DNA of 64,000 nt from Pseudobacteriovorax antillogorgiicola (lineage in GTDB: Bacteria > Bdellovibrionota_B > Oligoflexia > Oligoflexales > RGVZ01): assembly GCA_945865565.1 (NCBI GenBank), contig CAMBEK010000002.1, positions 301,644 through 365,643 on the forward strand, read 5' to 3'. The notes beneath the pieces were generated by a model. It did no database searches, was not told the DNA's origin, and saw only the letters and a list, made by a program, of their open reading frames with translations. A program made the translations under genes and the position numbers. Shown here piece after piece: positions 33,474 to 41,396 of the stretch (the first letter of the stretch is position 1; each line of letters begins with the position of its first letter).

Positions 33474-34678
33474 CTCGATTCGGCATACTTTTTCTTATTT
33501 GTTTTTCCGTTCTAATTGTTTCCTGCGAGAGTCTCAGGCGGGGAGCTGTTCGCCTGTTGTCACTAGAGAAATATTCTCCCGGTCCAGTGCCTTCAGAGGC
33601 TAGTGGAGTCTCGGCAATCGAAGTGCCTGACGACAAGACCCAGGCTCTGAAACTTGAAAGGGTGGCTGGGGGATTCGATGGCATCACTGATGTTCAGTTT
33701 CTTCCGGGCGAAAATTTCCGGGCAGTTGTTCTTCAAAAAAACGGAGATGCCTTCATAATTAATTTGAAGGATGGTGTCCGTAGAAAATTATTTAGCGTTT
33801 CTGTGGCGACAACGTCTGAACTTGGACTCCTGGGTTTTGCCTTTCATCCAAGATTTTCTGAGTCAAAGAAATTTTATGTTCATTACAACCCGAAAAGCGA
33901 TTTGTCCCGGGTATCAGAATGGGAATGGGTGGAGAGCAGTGATCGTTTGGCAATTGAGTGCCGTGAGAAACGGGTGATCTTCGAGGTTGAACAACCATAC
34001 CAAAATCACAATGGTGGCAGCGTTGTTTTTGGTCCAGACCAGAAGCTCTACGTTGGCTTGGGCGATGGAGGGTGGAGAGGAGACCCAGAGAACCGCGCCC
34101 AGGACATGGGGTCATTCCTTGGAAAAATGCTCAGGATTGACGTCGAACAAAGTGTAGATGGCAAGTATAAGCCTGAGATCTTCGCGTCAGGACTTCGCAA
34201 CCCGTGGAAATATTCGTTTGACTCAAGGGGGCGGCTGGTCGCCGGGGATGTTGGGCAAGACAAATGGGAAGAAGTGACTTTTGTGGAACAGGGCGCAAAT
34301 TTGGGTTGGCGCCTTTTCGAGGGATCTCACTGTTACGATCCACCGGAAGAATGCGGGAAACGGGCTCCCGATCTTGTCGGGCCAGTTGCTGAGTACGATC
34401 ATTCATTAGGGGTAAGCGTAACTGGTGGGTTTGAATATATGGGCGCCGCAATTTCAGCCTTGAGGGGTAGATACTTGTTTGGTGATTTTGCGACTGGAAG
34501 AATTTGGAGCATTGTTTTGCCGGAAAAAACTCCAGTTCGTCCAATGAGCGGCAAGGACTTCCGTTTCCACGGTAGATGGCCGATTTTGATCTCCACGTTC
34601 GCCAGGGATGTAGCCGGTGAAATATATGTCGCGGATTACTCTGGCGGGAACATCTACAGGATTTCGTCCGGCAATTGA
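33470..34678 (+). CDS. Lipoprotein, PQQ-dependent sugar dehydrogenase / sorbosone dehydrogenase-like
   Basis: 402 residues. A lipobox at residues ~16-19 (LIVSC) gives a lipoprotein. The body is a soluble glucose/sorbosone dehydrogenase beta-propeller: 'GGFDGITDVQFLPGE', 'GLLGFAFHPRFSESKKFYVHYNPKS', 'QNHNGGSVVFGPDQKLYVGLGDGG', 'GKMLRIDV', 'GLRNPWKYSFDSRGRLVAGDVGQDKWEEV'. Such proteins bind PQQ and oxidise sugars in the periplasm, though some members lack PQQ activity; related folds (HHIP-like) exist. Translationally coupled to the MFS gene. Confidence 0.83.
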   Translation: MTRFGILFLICFSVLIVSCESLRRGAVRLLSLEKYSPGPVPSEASGVSAIEVPDDKTQALKLERVAGGFDGITDVQFLPGENFRAVVLQKNGDAFIINLKDGVRRKLFSVSVATTSELGLLGFAFHPRFSESKKFYVHYNPKSDLSRVSEWEWVESSDRLAIECREKRVIFEVEQPYQNHNGGSVVFGPDQKLYVGLGDGGWRGDPENRAQDMGSFLGKMLRIDVEQSVDGKYKPEIFASGLRNPWKYSFDSRGRLVAGDVGQDKWEEVTFVEQGANLGWRLFEGSHCYDPPEECGKRAPDLVGPVAEYDHSLGVSVTGGFEYMGAAISALRGRYLFGDFATGRIWSIVLPEKTPVRPMSGKDFRFHGRWPILISTFARDVAGEIYVADYSGGNIYRISSGN

Positions 34679-34953
34679 CCCAGGCAATGCAGGTGATTCG
34701 TCAAAAAACCACCGCTCACATTTTGACACCGGGCTAAAATTGCCCAATTCGTAATCTGACAGGCCCTGCCAAGATTCTGGCAGTCTGGTTGGTAGATAAA
34801 TAATTTTTATTAAATTGAACCGTGGTTTGGGCAGTATCGCTGGGGCTCGTTCCCTCGGTACGTCCGTGGGCATGAACTTGGCCTGGACTTTGCTTTAACA
34901 GGGTGAACGTTAAAACCTGAAAGTCAAAGTACGTCACTCATAGAGGTTAATCG
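34679..34953 (+). other. Intergenic region upstream of the flgF operon
   Basis: 275 nt without a gene. It contains a GGGC...GCCC hairpin (34732-34746) soon after the dehydrogenase stop, without a T-run, and a sigma-54-type promoter at 34879-34894. No RNA gene was recognised. Confidence 0.6.
34879..34894 (+). promoter_or_regulatory. Sigma-54 (RpoN) promoter of the flgF-flgJ operon
   Basis: TGGCCTGGACTTTGCT fits the TGGCACG-N4-TTGCW consensus at all positions except the fifth and sixth, with the essential GG and GC dinucleotides at the correct 10-nt spacing. It lies 60 nt upstream of the flgF ATG. RpoN control of rod and ring genes is common in polar-flagellated bacteria. Confidence 0.75.
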
Positions 34954-35742
34954 ATGCTTCACGGGATTTACACGCCACTTTCCGGTGCTCTTGCGCAGGA
35001 GCGTGTGCTTGAAGTCATCGCCAACAATCTGGCGAACGTGAATACCAATGCCTTTAAGGGTGATAACATTTCCTTCAAGCTTTTGGAGAGCGAGCCGGAA
35101 AGAAATTACGCAAGCCCTCTTCCGCCCGCAAACTTCAAGGTTGATTTGCAGGAATACAAGCCATTTAGAGGCAATGAGATAGCTTTCGTTGGTATTGCTG
35201 ATATTGACCGGGATGTCAGTCAAGGACCCGCAGTTGAGACGAAAGATCCAACAGATTTCATGATTGACGGTGAGGGACTCTTCGCGGTTCAGACTGAAGA
35301 CGGGGTTCGATACACCCGCAGTGGCGATTTCAAAATAAGCACAGATGGTGTGCTGATGACTTCTTCGGGTCACCCCGTCATGGGTGAGCGAGGGAACATA
35401 TTCGTCCGGTCAAATTCTTTTGAAGTGAATCCGCGCGGGGAAATTTACCAGGATGGTGAACTCGTTGACCGCGTAAAGGTGTTCGAATTTGCTGATCAAA
35501 AGCAGCTTGAGCGTACGGGTGACAACTACTTCTTTTTTGGTGGACCAGATTCCGAGCGAACCGTCGCGGAAAACTCCACGGTCCGCCAAGGTTATCTGGA
35601 AGGGTCAAACGTAAATGCAATGAAGAATCTGGCTGCCATGATTATTGCGCATCGCTCTTACGAGGCATATCAGAAGGCAATCTCGAATTACGACAAGATG
35701 CTGGAAAAAGGTTCAAATTCAATTGGTGAAGTCAGGGCGTGA
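34954..35742 (+). CDS. flgF: Flagellar proximal rod protein FlgF
   Basis: 262 residues with rod-protein termini: 'TPLSGALAQERVLEVIANNLANVNTNAFKGDN' at the start and 'NAMKNLAAMIIAHRSYEAYQKAI' at the end; 'MIDGEGLFAVQTEDGVRYTRSGDF' in the middle. It is shorter and less canonical than the following FlgG, which is why I call it FlgF. First gene of the operon, behind a sigma-54-type promoter. Confidence 0.88.
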   Translation: MLHGIYTPLSGALAQERVLEVIANNLANVNTNAFKGDNISFKLLESEPERNYASPLPPANFKVDLQEYKPFRGNEIAFVGIADIDRDVSQGPAVETKDPTDFMIDGEGLFAVQTEDGVRYTRSGDFKISTDGVLMTSSGHPVMGERGNIFVRSNSFEVNPRGEIYQDGELVDRVKVFEFADQKQLERTGDNYFFFGGPDSERTVAENSTVRQGYLEGSNVNAMKNLAAMIIAHRSYEAYQKAISNYDKMLEKGSNSIGEVRA

Positions 35743-35809
35743 TTTTCGGTTTGTTTTGGACTCATTGAATGTGTGATGGCCCCGCGACGGGGTAATGGAG
35801 GTATCGACT

Positions 35810-36589
35810 ATGATGCGCTCACTGTTGACTGCTGCAACCGGTATGGAATCGCAGCAAACAAACATTGACACGATCGCCAACAACTTGGCCAACGTCAACA
35901 CCAACGCTTTTAAGCGGTCTCGGGCAAACTTCCACGATTTGCTATATCAGACCGTGCGCGCCGCCGGTCAAAGTGCGACCACAGGTACGGTAGTGCCAAG
36001 CGGAATTCAGATTGGTGCTGGTTCACGGCTTGCCTCAGTGGACAAGCTCTTTACAGAGGGTGGAATTAAGGTAACGGAACGCAACCTTGACTTTATGATT
36101 GAGGGTCAGGGCTTTTTCCGTATTCAAAAAGACGACGGGACGATTGGCTATACCCGTGACGGACATCTGGACAAAGACAACACTGGACGGCTTGTCACTT
36201 CAGATGGATTTCCCCTTGTTCCAGAAATCACGATTCCGCAGAACGCGACGGATCTCAACGTCGGAATGGATGGAATCGTCTCGGTAAAGGTTGATGGAGA
36301 GACGCAAGAGCTTGGTCAAGTACAGGTCGCGACCTTTATAAATCCAGCAGGCCTTCAATCAGCAGGGCGTAACTTGTACAGCCCAACTCGAGCCAGCGGG
36401 GAGCCCGTTGTGGGTAATCCCAACCAAGGCGGCGTTGGACGGATTGCGCAGTATCAATTGGAAAACTCGAACGTCAATATTGTGGAAGAAATGGTGAACA
36501 TGATTACTGGGCAGCGGGCCTACGAAATCAATTCCAAGGTCATATCGACCAGTGATCAGATGTTGCAGACAACCAATAACGTCCGGTGA
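35810..36589 (+). CDS. flgG: Flagellar distal rod protein FlgG
   Basis: 259 residues, the classic size. 'MMRSLLTAATGMESQQTNIDTIANNLANVNTNAFKRSRANF' start, 'MIEGQGFFRIQKDDGTIGYTRDGHL', and 'NVNIVEEMVNMITGQRAYEINSKVI' end. ATG 35810 has GGAGGT 7 nt upstream; an upstream in-frame ATG at 35795 overlaps that site. Distal rod subunit spanning to the rings. Confidence 0.97.
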   Translation: MMRSLLTAATGMESQQTNIDTIANNLANVNTNAFKRSRANFHDLLYQTVRAAGQSATTGTVVPSGIQIGAGSRLASVDKLFTEGGIKVTERNLDFMIEGQGFFRIQKDDGTIGYTRDGHLDKDNTGRLVTSDGFPLVPEITIPQNATDLNVGMDGIVSVKVDGETQELGQVQVATFINPAGLQSAGRNLYSPTRASGEPVVGNPNQGGVGRIAQYQLENSNVNIVEEMVNMITGQRAYEINSKVISTSDQMLQTTNNVR

Positions 36590-36623
36590 TGAAGCCTGAC
36601 TTTTAATCGGCAGGGCATCGTTC

Positions 36624-37793
36624 ATGAGATGCACGGATAGAATAAAACGAATGATGCGGGCTGTGATCTTGATCACGGCCGGCAGTTTTCTTTATGAATT
36701 TGGGGCGGCGCATGCTGGTGTCGTCAGGCCAGCGCCATTGCGCCCCGCATCTCCGCGCGCTGAACTCGTGAAAAGTTCCTTATCACCGACCGACGAGGCC
36801 CCTGTTTCTGATGAAAAGTCGATTGGAATAGAATTCCGTCCCCGAGCCGAAATTGAGACCTCCAGGGTGATGCTTGATCAGATCGCGTTCTGTGTCCCGG
36901 CAAGAACAAGGCAGCACGATTGTGCTGAGATTCTTGCTGTTGATGCTGGCATTTCGCCTGCACCCGGCAAGACGGGAAGAATCAGCCGGGCCGCGATTAT
37001 GGAAATCCTGAACAATGAATTTCCTGGAACGAGGATTGAGGTCCTTGGGCCAGAGAGTTCATTTGTCACTTCGCGCGGCATACCCCTTTCGGATGAAGCG
37101 CTTGCAGTGCCATTTCGTGATCAGATGGATGAGGCGTTTTCTGGTGCTATGGACTTTCGTGTGCAAGTCTCTGGAATTCGAATTGAATCGCGCCCGCCAG
37201 TCCGGCCAGGAGCGATTAGTTGCCGGTTTGCCCAGTTGGAGCTTTTAAAGCAACGGATGGCAGAGCCGTCGGGCGCATCAATTGAATCAAATTTGGAGAG
37301 TCTTGTGACACGAATTCACAATGGCGCTCAGTTCAATGCACAGTGCACCCAGGCCGGTGCCGAGGATGGTGATGCTGCGTTATTTGTCCAGTTCCTGCCT
37401 AGGATTATTGTCGAGCGACAGATGCCGGTTGCGCGCAGGGATTTGCCGGCCAAGACAATTTTTGTGGCGGAGGATGCTGTCCTGGCCTGGATTCCTTGGA
37501 CCCGCAGCGCTGCACGTGCGCTTCGTGAGGCAAGTTCATTGGCTGGAATGTCACTGATCCGTCAGGTGCAGGCTGGTCAGATGCTGAATTTGAACGACTT
37601 TGAGCGACCACTTGCCGTTCGCCGTGGCGATAACGTGCAGTTGATGCAGAAGTCTGGTGAACTGACCATATCAGGTAATGCTGTGGTCATAACGCAGGGT
37701 GCCGTTGGTGAACGCATCGAGGTTCAATCGACGGCAACGAAAAAACGCCTCCGGGCGGTTGTTCGCTCGAACAGCACAGTGGAGGCAATGTAA
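36624..37793 (+). CDS. flgA: Flagellar basal-body P-ring formation protein FlgA
   Basis: 389 residues, longer than E. coli FlgA (219). Signal peptide ('AVILITAGSFLYEFGAAHA'). The N-terminal half is specific to this lineage; the C-terminal ~140 residues hold the SAF-like FlgA region: 'VARRDLPAKTIFVAEDAVLAW', 'MSLIRQVQAGQMLNLNDFERPLAVRRGDNVQL' and 'VGERIEVQSTATKKRLRAVV'. FlgA is the periplasmic chaperone for FlgI. Position before flgH-flgI supports it. The stop overlaps the flgH ATG by 1 nt. Confidence 0.9.
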   Translation: MRCTDRIKRMMRAVILITAGSFLYEFGAAHAGVVRPAPLRPASPRAELVKSSLSPTDEAPVSDEKSIGIEFRPRAEIETSRVMLDQIAFCVPARTRQHDCAEILAVDAGISPAPGKTGRISRAAIMEILNNEFPGTRIEVLGPESSFVTSRGIPLSDEALAVPFRDQMDEAFSGAMDFRVQVSGIRIESRPPVRPGAISCRFAQLELLKQRMAEPSGASIESNLESLVTRIHNGAQFNAQCTQAGAEDGDAALFVQFLPRIIVERQMPVARRDLPAKTIFVAEDAVLAWIPWTRSAARALREASSLAGMSLIRQVQAGQMLNLNDFERPLAVRRGDNVQLMQKSGELTISGNAVVITQGAVGERIEVQSTATKKRLRAVVRSNSTVEAM

Positions 37794-38824
37794 TGTTTTG
37801 CGCTATGAGAACGCGTCATGTTTTTGTGCTGTTCACCGTTGTCACCGTCTCTGGCTGTCAGACGTCCCGTACTCTTTCTGAACGTCCGGTTGATCCTGTC
37901 ATTGCTGGGTCTCCGGATCAAATGGCAGTTTCCCCCGGACCGGGTGCTCCGGCTCCGCAGAGGCAGGATGTCTTCGTCAGGGAACACCGTACCGTGATCT
38001 CTGATGTCCCGCGCGATCCTGATGCAACCGGGTCACTTTTTTCCCTGGATGACTCCCGGAGCAACCTCATTGTTCACAATCCTTTGCGTGCAGGAATGTT
38101 GCTCGAGATTAAAGTGCTAACGTCACGTTTGCCAGCGATCGGGGACCAAGCAAAGTCGCAGAAGGGTTCCAGTAAGTCCGGAGATGTTGGGGCAGGTTCA
38201 GAAGGTTTAACGGCCGCATTGCCAAAACTTGAGCCGACGGTCGCTGGTACGGGTCCCCTAAAGTCTTTCAAAGTGCGGCTTGACTCAATTCTTCCAAATG
38301 GGGACGGCATCGTGTCTGTGACCCGGCGCTCCAGTCGCACCGGGGACTTTCATGAGGTCTATGCCAAGGCGCGGATTCCCGCGGAAAAAATGATTCCCGG
38401 GGCAGAGCTGAGTACCTCAGACCTGTTTGATGTCGCGTGGGTGGATTTTGACGGGGTGCAAACCACGGAAAGGAATTCCACTGCTTGGGAGGATGAATAT
38501 TCTTTGCGCCTTAGTGGTTTTGAAGAATTACGTTCCAAAGAGGCACTTGCTGTAGAGGAAGGCCGTCGTCAGATTCAAATTGAGAAAGAGAAAGTAGGAG
38601 AGGAAACACGACGGATGGCTGAGGAGCGAGGCCGGTCCGCAAAGCAACGCGATGAGCTTCAGCAGAAACTTCGGGAAGCTGAAGCCAAAATCGCAGAGCT
38701 CCAAAAGGGAGCGACGTCATCTCTGACGAAGGATCAATCTGCTGCGCCACCAACATCACCAATGCCTCCGGCATCGCCATCGGGAACTCAAGCAGCAAAC
38801 GGAGGTCCTAATGCAAAGAAGTAG
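37793..38824 (+). CDS. flgH: Flagellar L-ring protein FlgH with C-terminal coiled-coil extension
   Basis: 343 residues. A lipobox (VSGC) near residue 22 marks a lipoprotein. 'DATGSLFSLDDSRSNLIVHNPLRAGMLLEIKV' matches the FlgH N-terminal 'GSL(W/F)...DxR...' pattern, and the middle has the L-ring beta core ('SFKVRLDSILPNGDGIVSVTRRSS'). From ~240 a charged heptad-like stretch ('EEGRRQIQIEKEKVGEETRRMAEE...') and a Pro/Ser/Gln-rich tail extend well beyond E. coli FlgH (~230). It sits between flgA and flgI, which supports the call despite the divergence. Confidence 0.78.
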   Translation: MFCAMRTRHVFVLFTVVTVSGCQTSRTLSERPVDPVIAGSPDQMAVSPGPGAPAPQRQDVFVREHRTVISDVPRDPDATGSLFSLDDSRSNLIVHNPLRAGMLLEIKVLTSRLPAIGDQAKSQKGSSKSGDVGAGSEGLTAALPKLEPTVAGTGPLKSFKVRLDSILPNGDGIVSVTRRSSRTGDFHEVYAKARIPAEKMIPGAELSTSDLFDVAWVDFDGVQTTERNSTAWEDEYSLRLSGFEELRSKEALAVEEGRRQIQIEKEKVGEETRRMAEERGRSAKQRDELQQKLREAEAKIAELQKGATSSLTKDQSAAPPTSPMPPASPSGTQAANGGPNAKK

Positions 38825-39848
38825 TAATTTATTTTTTGGATGTTTTGGTGCTTTGTTCCTTAACATCATGTTCGGGAGTCAGGCGCTTGGCCAAGAAGTC
38901 CGCCTGAAAGACTTGATCCAGATCCGCGGGGTTCGCAGCAATCAGATTTATGGGCTCGGGCTCGTTGTTGGGCTTGGTGGAAGTGGTGATTCTAAAAAAT
39001 CACTCGCGACCAATCGTGCTGCAGCAAATATGCTCTCGCGCCTCGGGATGCAGATGAAAGAGGATGAGATTGTTCCAGGGACAATGGCGATTGTGATGGT
39101 GACTGCGGAACTCCCACCTTTTTCCCGCAACGGGACTAAAATCAACGTGAAGGTGTCGACGGTGGGTGACGCGAAGTCACTGGCCGGCGGCAATTTAATG
39201 GTTGCTCCATTGCGCGCAGCGGATAGTCAAATCTATGCTGTGGCTCAGGGTGGCATCGTGATTGGGAAGGCGGCGGGGACCGGCGTTCAGGTTCAGACGG
39301 CAGCTATCATTCCTGATGGTGGAGTTGTAGAGCGGGAAACCACGACAGATTTCGCCCGTGGCAGCAGTTTGGTTCTTGTTCTGAAGGAGCCGGACTTCAC
39401 CACAAGCCAGCGGATCTGTGACGTCATAAATTCTCATTTTCGCGGGTTCTATGCAGACGCAGGCGACTTGTCCGCGATCAAACTCAAGATTCCCCCGACA
39501 TACGATGGAAAAGTCGTTGAATTTATTTCCGAGCTGGAGGCCCTTAAAGTTGTTGCCGATCGTCCTTCCGTGGTTGTTCTGAACGAGCGGACCGGAACCG
39601 TGGTGATGGGGGGAGATGTTTTGGTCAGCCCGGTTTCCATCTCCCACGGGGATCTTGCGATTCAAGTCGGGGGAAGTAATGCAAAAGATCCGGGAACCAG
39701 GCAGGGAATTGTGGAAATGCCCGGGACAACGGTTGCGTCATTGATAAAGTCGTTGAATGCCATGGGTGTGAAACCCGAGGACCTCGTCAGCATTCTGCAA
39801 TCACTGAAGGTTGCTGGGGCGCTCAAGGCAGATTTGAGGGTGATGTGA
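38811..39848 (+). CDS. flgI: Flagellar P-ring protein FlgI
   Basis: 345 residues with a signal peptide. Canonical 'VRLKDLIQIRGVRSNQIYGLGLVVGLGGSGDS', 'RLGMQMKEDEIVPGTMAIVMVTAELPPFSRNGTKINV', 'VVVLNERTGTVVMGGDV' and 'VKPEDLVSILQSLKVAGALKADL'. Assembles into the periplasmic P ring with the aid of FlgA. It overlaps the flgH end by 14 nt. Confidence 0.97.
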   Translation: MQRSSNLFFGCFGALFLNIMFGSQALGQEVRLKDLIQIRGVRSNQIYGLGLVVGLGGSGDSKKSLATNRAAANMLSRLGMQMKEDEIVPGTMAIVMVTAELPPFSRNGTKINVKVSTVGDAKSLAGGNLMVAPLRAADSQIYAVAQGGIVIGKAAGTGVQVQTAAIIPDGGVVERETTTDFARGSSLVLVLKEPDFTTSQRICDVINSHFRGFYADAGDLSAIKLKIPPTYDGKVVEFISELEALKVVADRPSVVVLNERTGTVVMGGDVLVSPVSISHGDLAIQVGGSNAKDPGTRQGIVEMPGTTVASLIKSLNAMGVKPEDLVSILQSLKVAGALKADLRVM

Positions 39849-40225
39849 TGGAAAAAATTGGTTTGGCAGGTGCGCAACCAAGTCCAGTGGATAATGGGCC
39901 GGGCAAAAAAGAACTTGCGAAGATTCGTGAATCTGCGCAGGAATTCGAGGCGATTTTTCTAGAAACAATGCTCAAGTCGATGCGGGACAGCGTTCAAAAG
40001 AGTGGGTTGATCGATGGTGGTAATGCCGAGAAGATGTATGAGTCGATGCTTGATTCTGAATACGCAAAGCAGATGTCCGCCCAGAGCATGACCGGAATTG
40101 CTGAAAACATTGAGAAGCAATTGTTGGTTTCTGCTGGTTACAAGTCAGATCCGGCTGCTCTGCGCGCGGCAAAGCTGCAAGGGTTGGCTGGCTATCAGTC
40201 CGTTTCAAAAGGAAAAATCCCTTGA
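39848..40225 (+). CDS. flgJ: Rod-binding protein FlgJ (N-terminal type only)
   Basis: 125 residues. The rod-binding motif 'ESAQEFEAIFLETMLKSMRDSVQKSGLIDGGNAEKMYESMLDSEYAKQMS' is complete. The C-terminal muramidase/glucosaminidase domain of enteric FlgJ is absent, as in many non-enteric bacteria, so peptidoglycan opening for the rod must be done by another enzyme. ATG 39848 overlaps the flgI TGA (TGATG). Confidence 0.92.
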   Translation: MEKIGLAGAQPSPVDNGPGKKELAKIRESAQEFEAIFLETMLKSMRDSVQKSGLIDGGNAEKMYESMLDSEYAKQMSAQSMTGIAENIEKQLLVSAGYKSDPAALRAAKLQGLAGYQSVSKGKIP

Positions 40226-40327
40226 ATTGGGTTCATTTGATACTGCCTTGATCCAGGGCATGTTCCCTGTCTGATTGTTTCAAGTGTCAAAACAGGTGAC
40301 AATAAAACTGAAAGAGAGGTGGACATC

Positions 40328-40702
40328 ATGGATACGCGCAAAATATCAGGCAGCCATACGCCGTCAGATGTCGCAGGAGCCAGGGGGGCCGGGCATGCTT
40401 CGCAATCTGCTAAAGTTGCGTCGGCATCGGCGGGAGCTTCGACATCAGTTAACGGTGGGGACGCAAAGTCCGGAATCAATGTTGCCGTGTCTCCAAAAGC
40501 ACGTGAACTCGTGGATGCGCGCAAGCGGGCGTTCGATATTGCGAAGGGTACTCCTGATATCAGGGAAAATCGTGTGGCGGACATCAAGCGTCAGATCCAG
40601 GCTGGAACTTATCAGGTCGATCCAGGAAAGATTGCTGATGGCATCGCACGAGAGGCTCTTCTCGAATACATGGCCGAAGCTGACGGCAAGGCCGGGCTTT
40701 AA
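40328..40702 (+). CDS. flgM: Anti-sigma-28 factor FlgM family
   Basis: 124 residues. The C-terminal third is the FlgM signature: 'VSPKARELVDARKRAFDIAKGTPDIRENRVADIKRQIQAGTYQVDPGKIADGIAREALLEYM' (split here). The N-terminus is a Ser/Ala/Gly-rich, probably disordered leader longer than in E. coli FlgM. FlgM holds sigma-28 inactive until export. ATG 40328 has AGAGAGG upstream. A CAGGG/CCCTG hairpin (40254-40270) lies in the 102-nt gap after flgJ. Confidence 0.9.
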   Translation: MDTRKISGSHTPSDVAGARGAGHASQSAKVASASAGASTSVNGGDAKSGINVAVSPKARELVDARKRAFDIAKGTPDIRENRVADIKRQIQAGTYQVDPGKIADGIAREALLEYMAEADGKAGL

Positions 40703-40746
40703 TTTTTCCAGTTTTTTTCTGGATTAACGCATGAGGTTTATTCGTC

Positions 40747-41382
40747 ATGAGCCAGTCTGTGAACCAATTCTCAAAAAATTCTAGGGCTGTTGAGAGCCTG
40801 GTCGAGTTTATTACCGGCTTCCGCCACGAACTTGGTGTGCTGGCCGCCCTCTATGGGCAGTTGCCTGACTTGATTGCAGCAGAGCACGAAGCGGTTATTT
40901 CGGGAAACTTCAATTTGATCCGTGAAGCATCTGGCGCAAAAATGCATGCCTGTGATCAGATCACTGCCTCGCATGAGGCTCTCGTAGAACAGTCCAAGCG
41001 AATACCTGGCATTTCGGAGACTGTGACAGGACAGTTTTGTTCGCCACCGGTTACACTGTCTGAATGCCTGAGCCGCCTGGTTGATTTGGCTGAGTCTGTC
41101 ACCGTGGAAAATAGCGGCGTAACCGTCCAGTCGATGACCCGTGACATGTTGCAGAGGCTGTTGGCCGGTAGCACCTCCAGTTTGGAGTTTTTTCTTGATG
41201 TCGCCGCGGCAGTGAAGCCGCGCATTGAGGCGAACCGGATCCTCCTGCAGAAAATGGCAAAAAGTTATCAGGATAGTTATCGGTTTTGGGTTGAAATGGC
41301 TGCTGAAACTCAAGCTCCCTATGATGCTCGAGGTGTGCAGCGGTTTTCGTCTGTTGCATCCGGAATCCAGATCAAGGCTTAG
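40747..41382 (+). CDS. flgN: FlgN-like export chaperone
   Basis: 211 residues, nearly all helical, with a FlgN-type pattern ('LVEFITGFRHELGVLAALYGQLPDLIAAEHEAVISGNFNLIREASGAK', split here). FlgN binds FlgK and FlgL before export. Its place between flgM and flgK is the main support; the sequence is divergent and longer than E. coli FlgN (138). Confidence 0.75.
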   Translation: MSQSVNQFSKNSRAVESLVEFITGFRHELGVLAALYGQLPDLIAAEHEAVISGNFNLIREASGAKMHACDQITASHEALVEQSKRIPGISETVTGQFCSPPVTLSECLSRLVDLAESVTVENSGVTVQSMTRDMLQRLLAGSTSSLEFFLDVAAAVKPRIEANRILLQKMAKSYQDSYRFWVEMAAETQAPYDARGVQRFSSVASGIQIKA

Positions 41383-41396
41383 TAACCTGTTTCTTG

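Noticed and set aside
40275-40727. 150-codon frame overlapping flgM
   Set aside because: The FlgM signature is in the other frame; this one has Arg/Trp-rich shadow composition.
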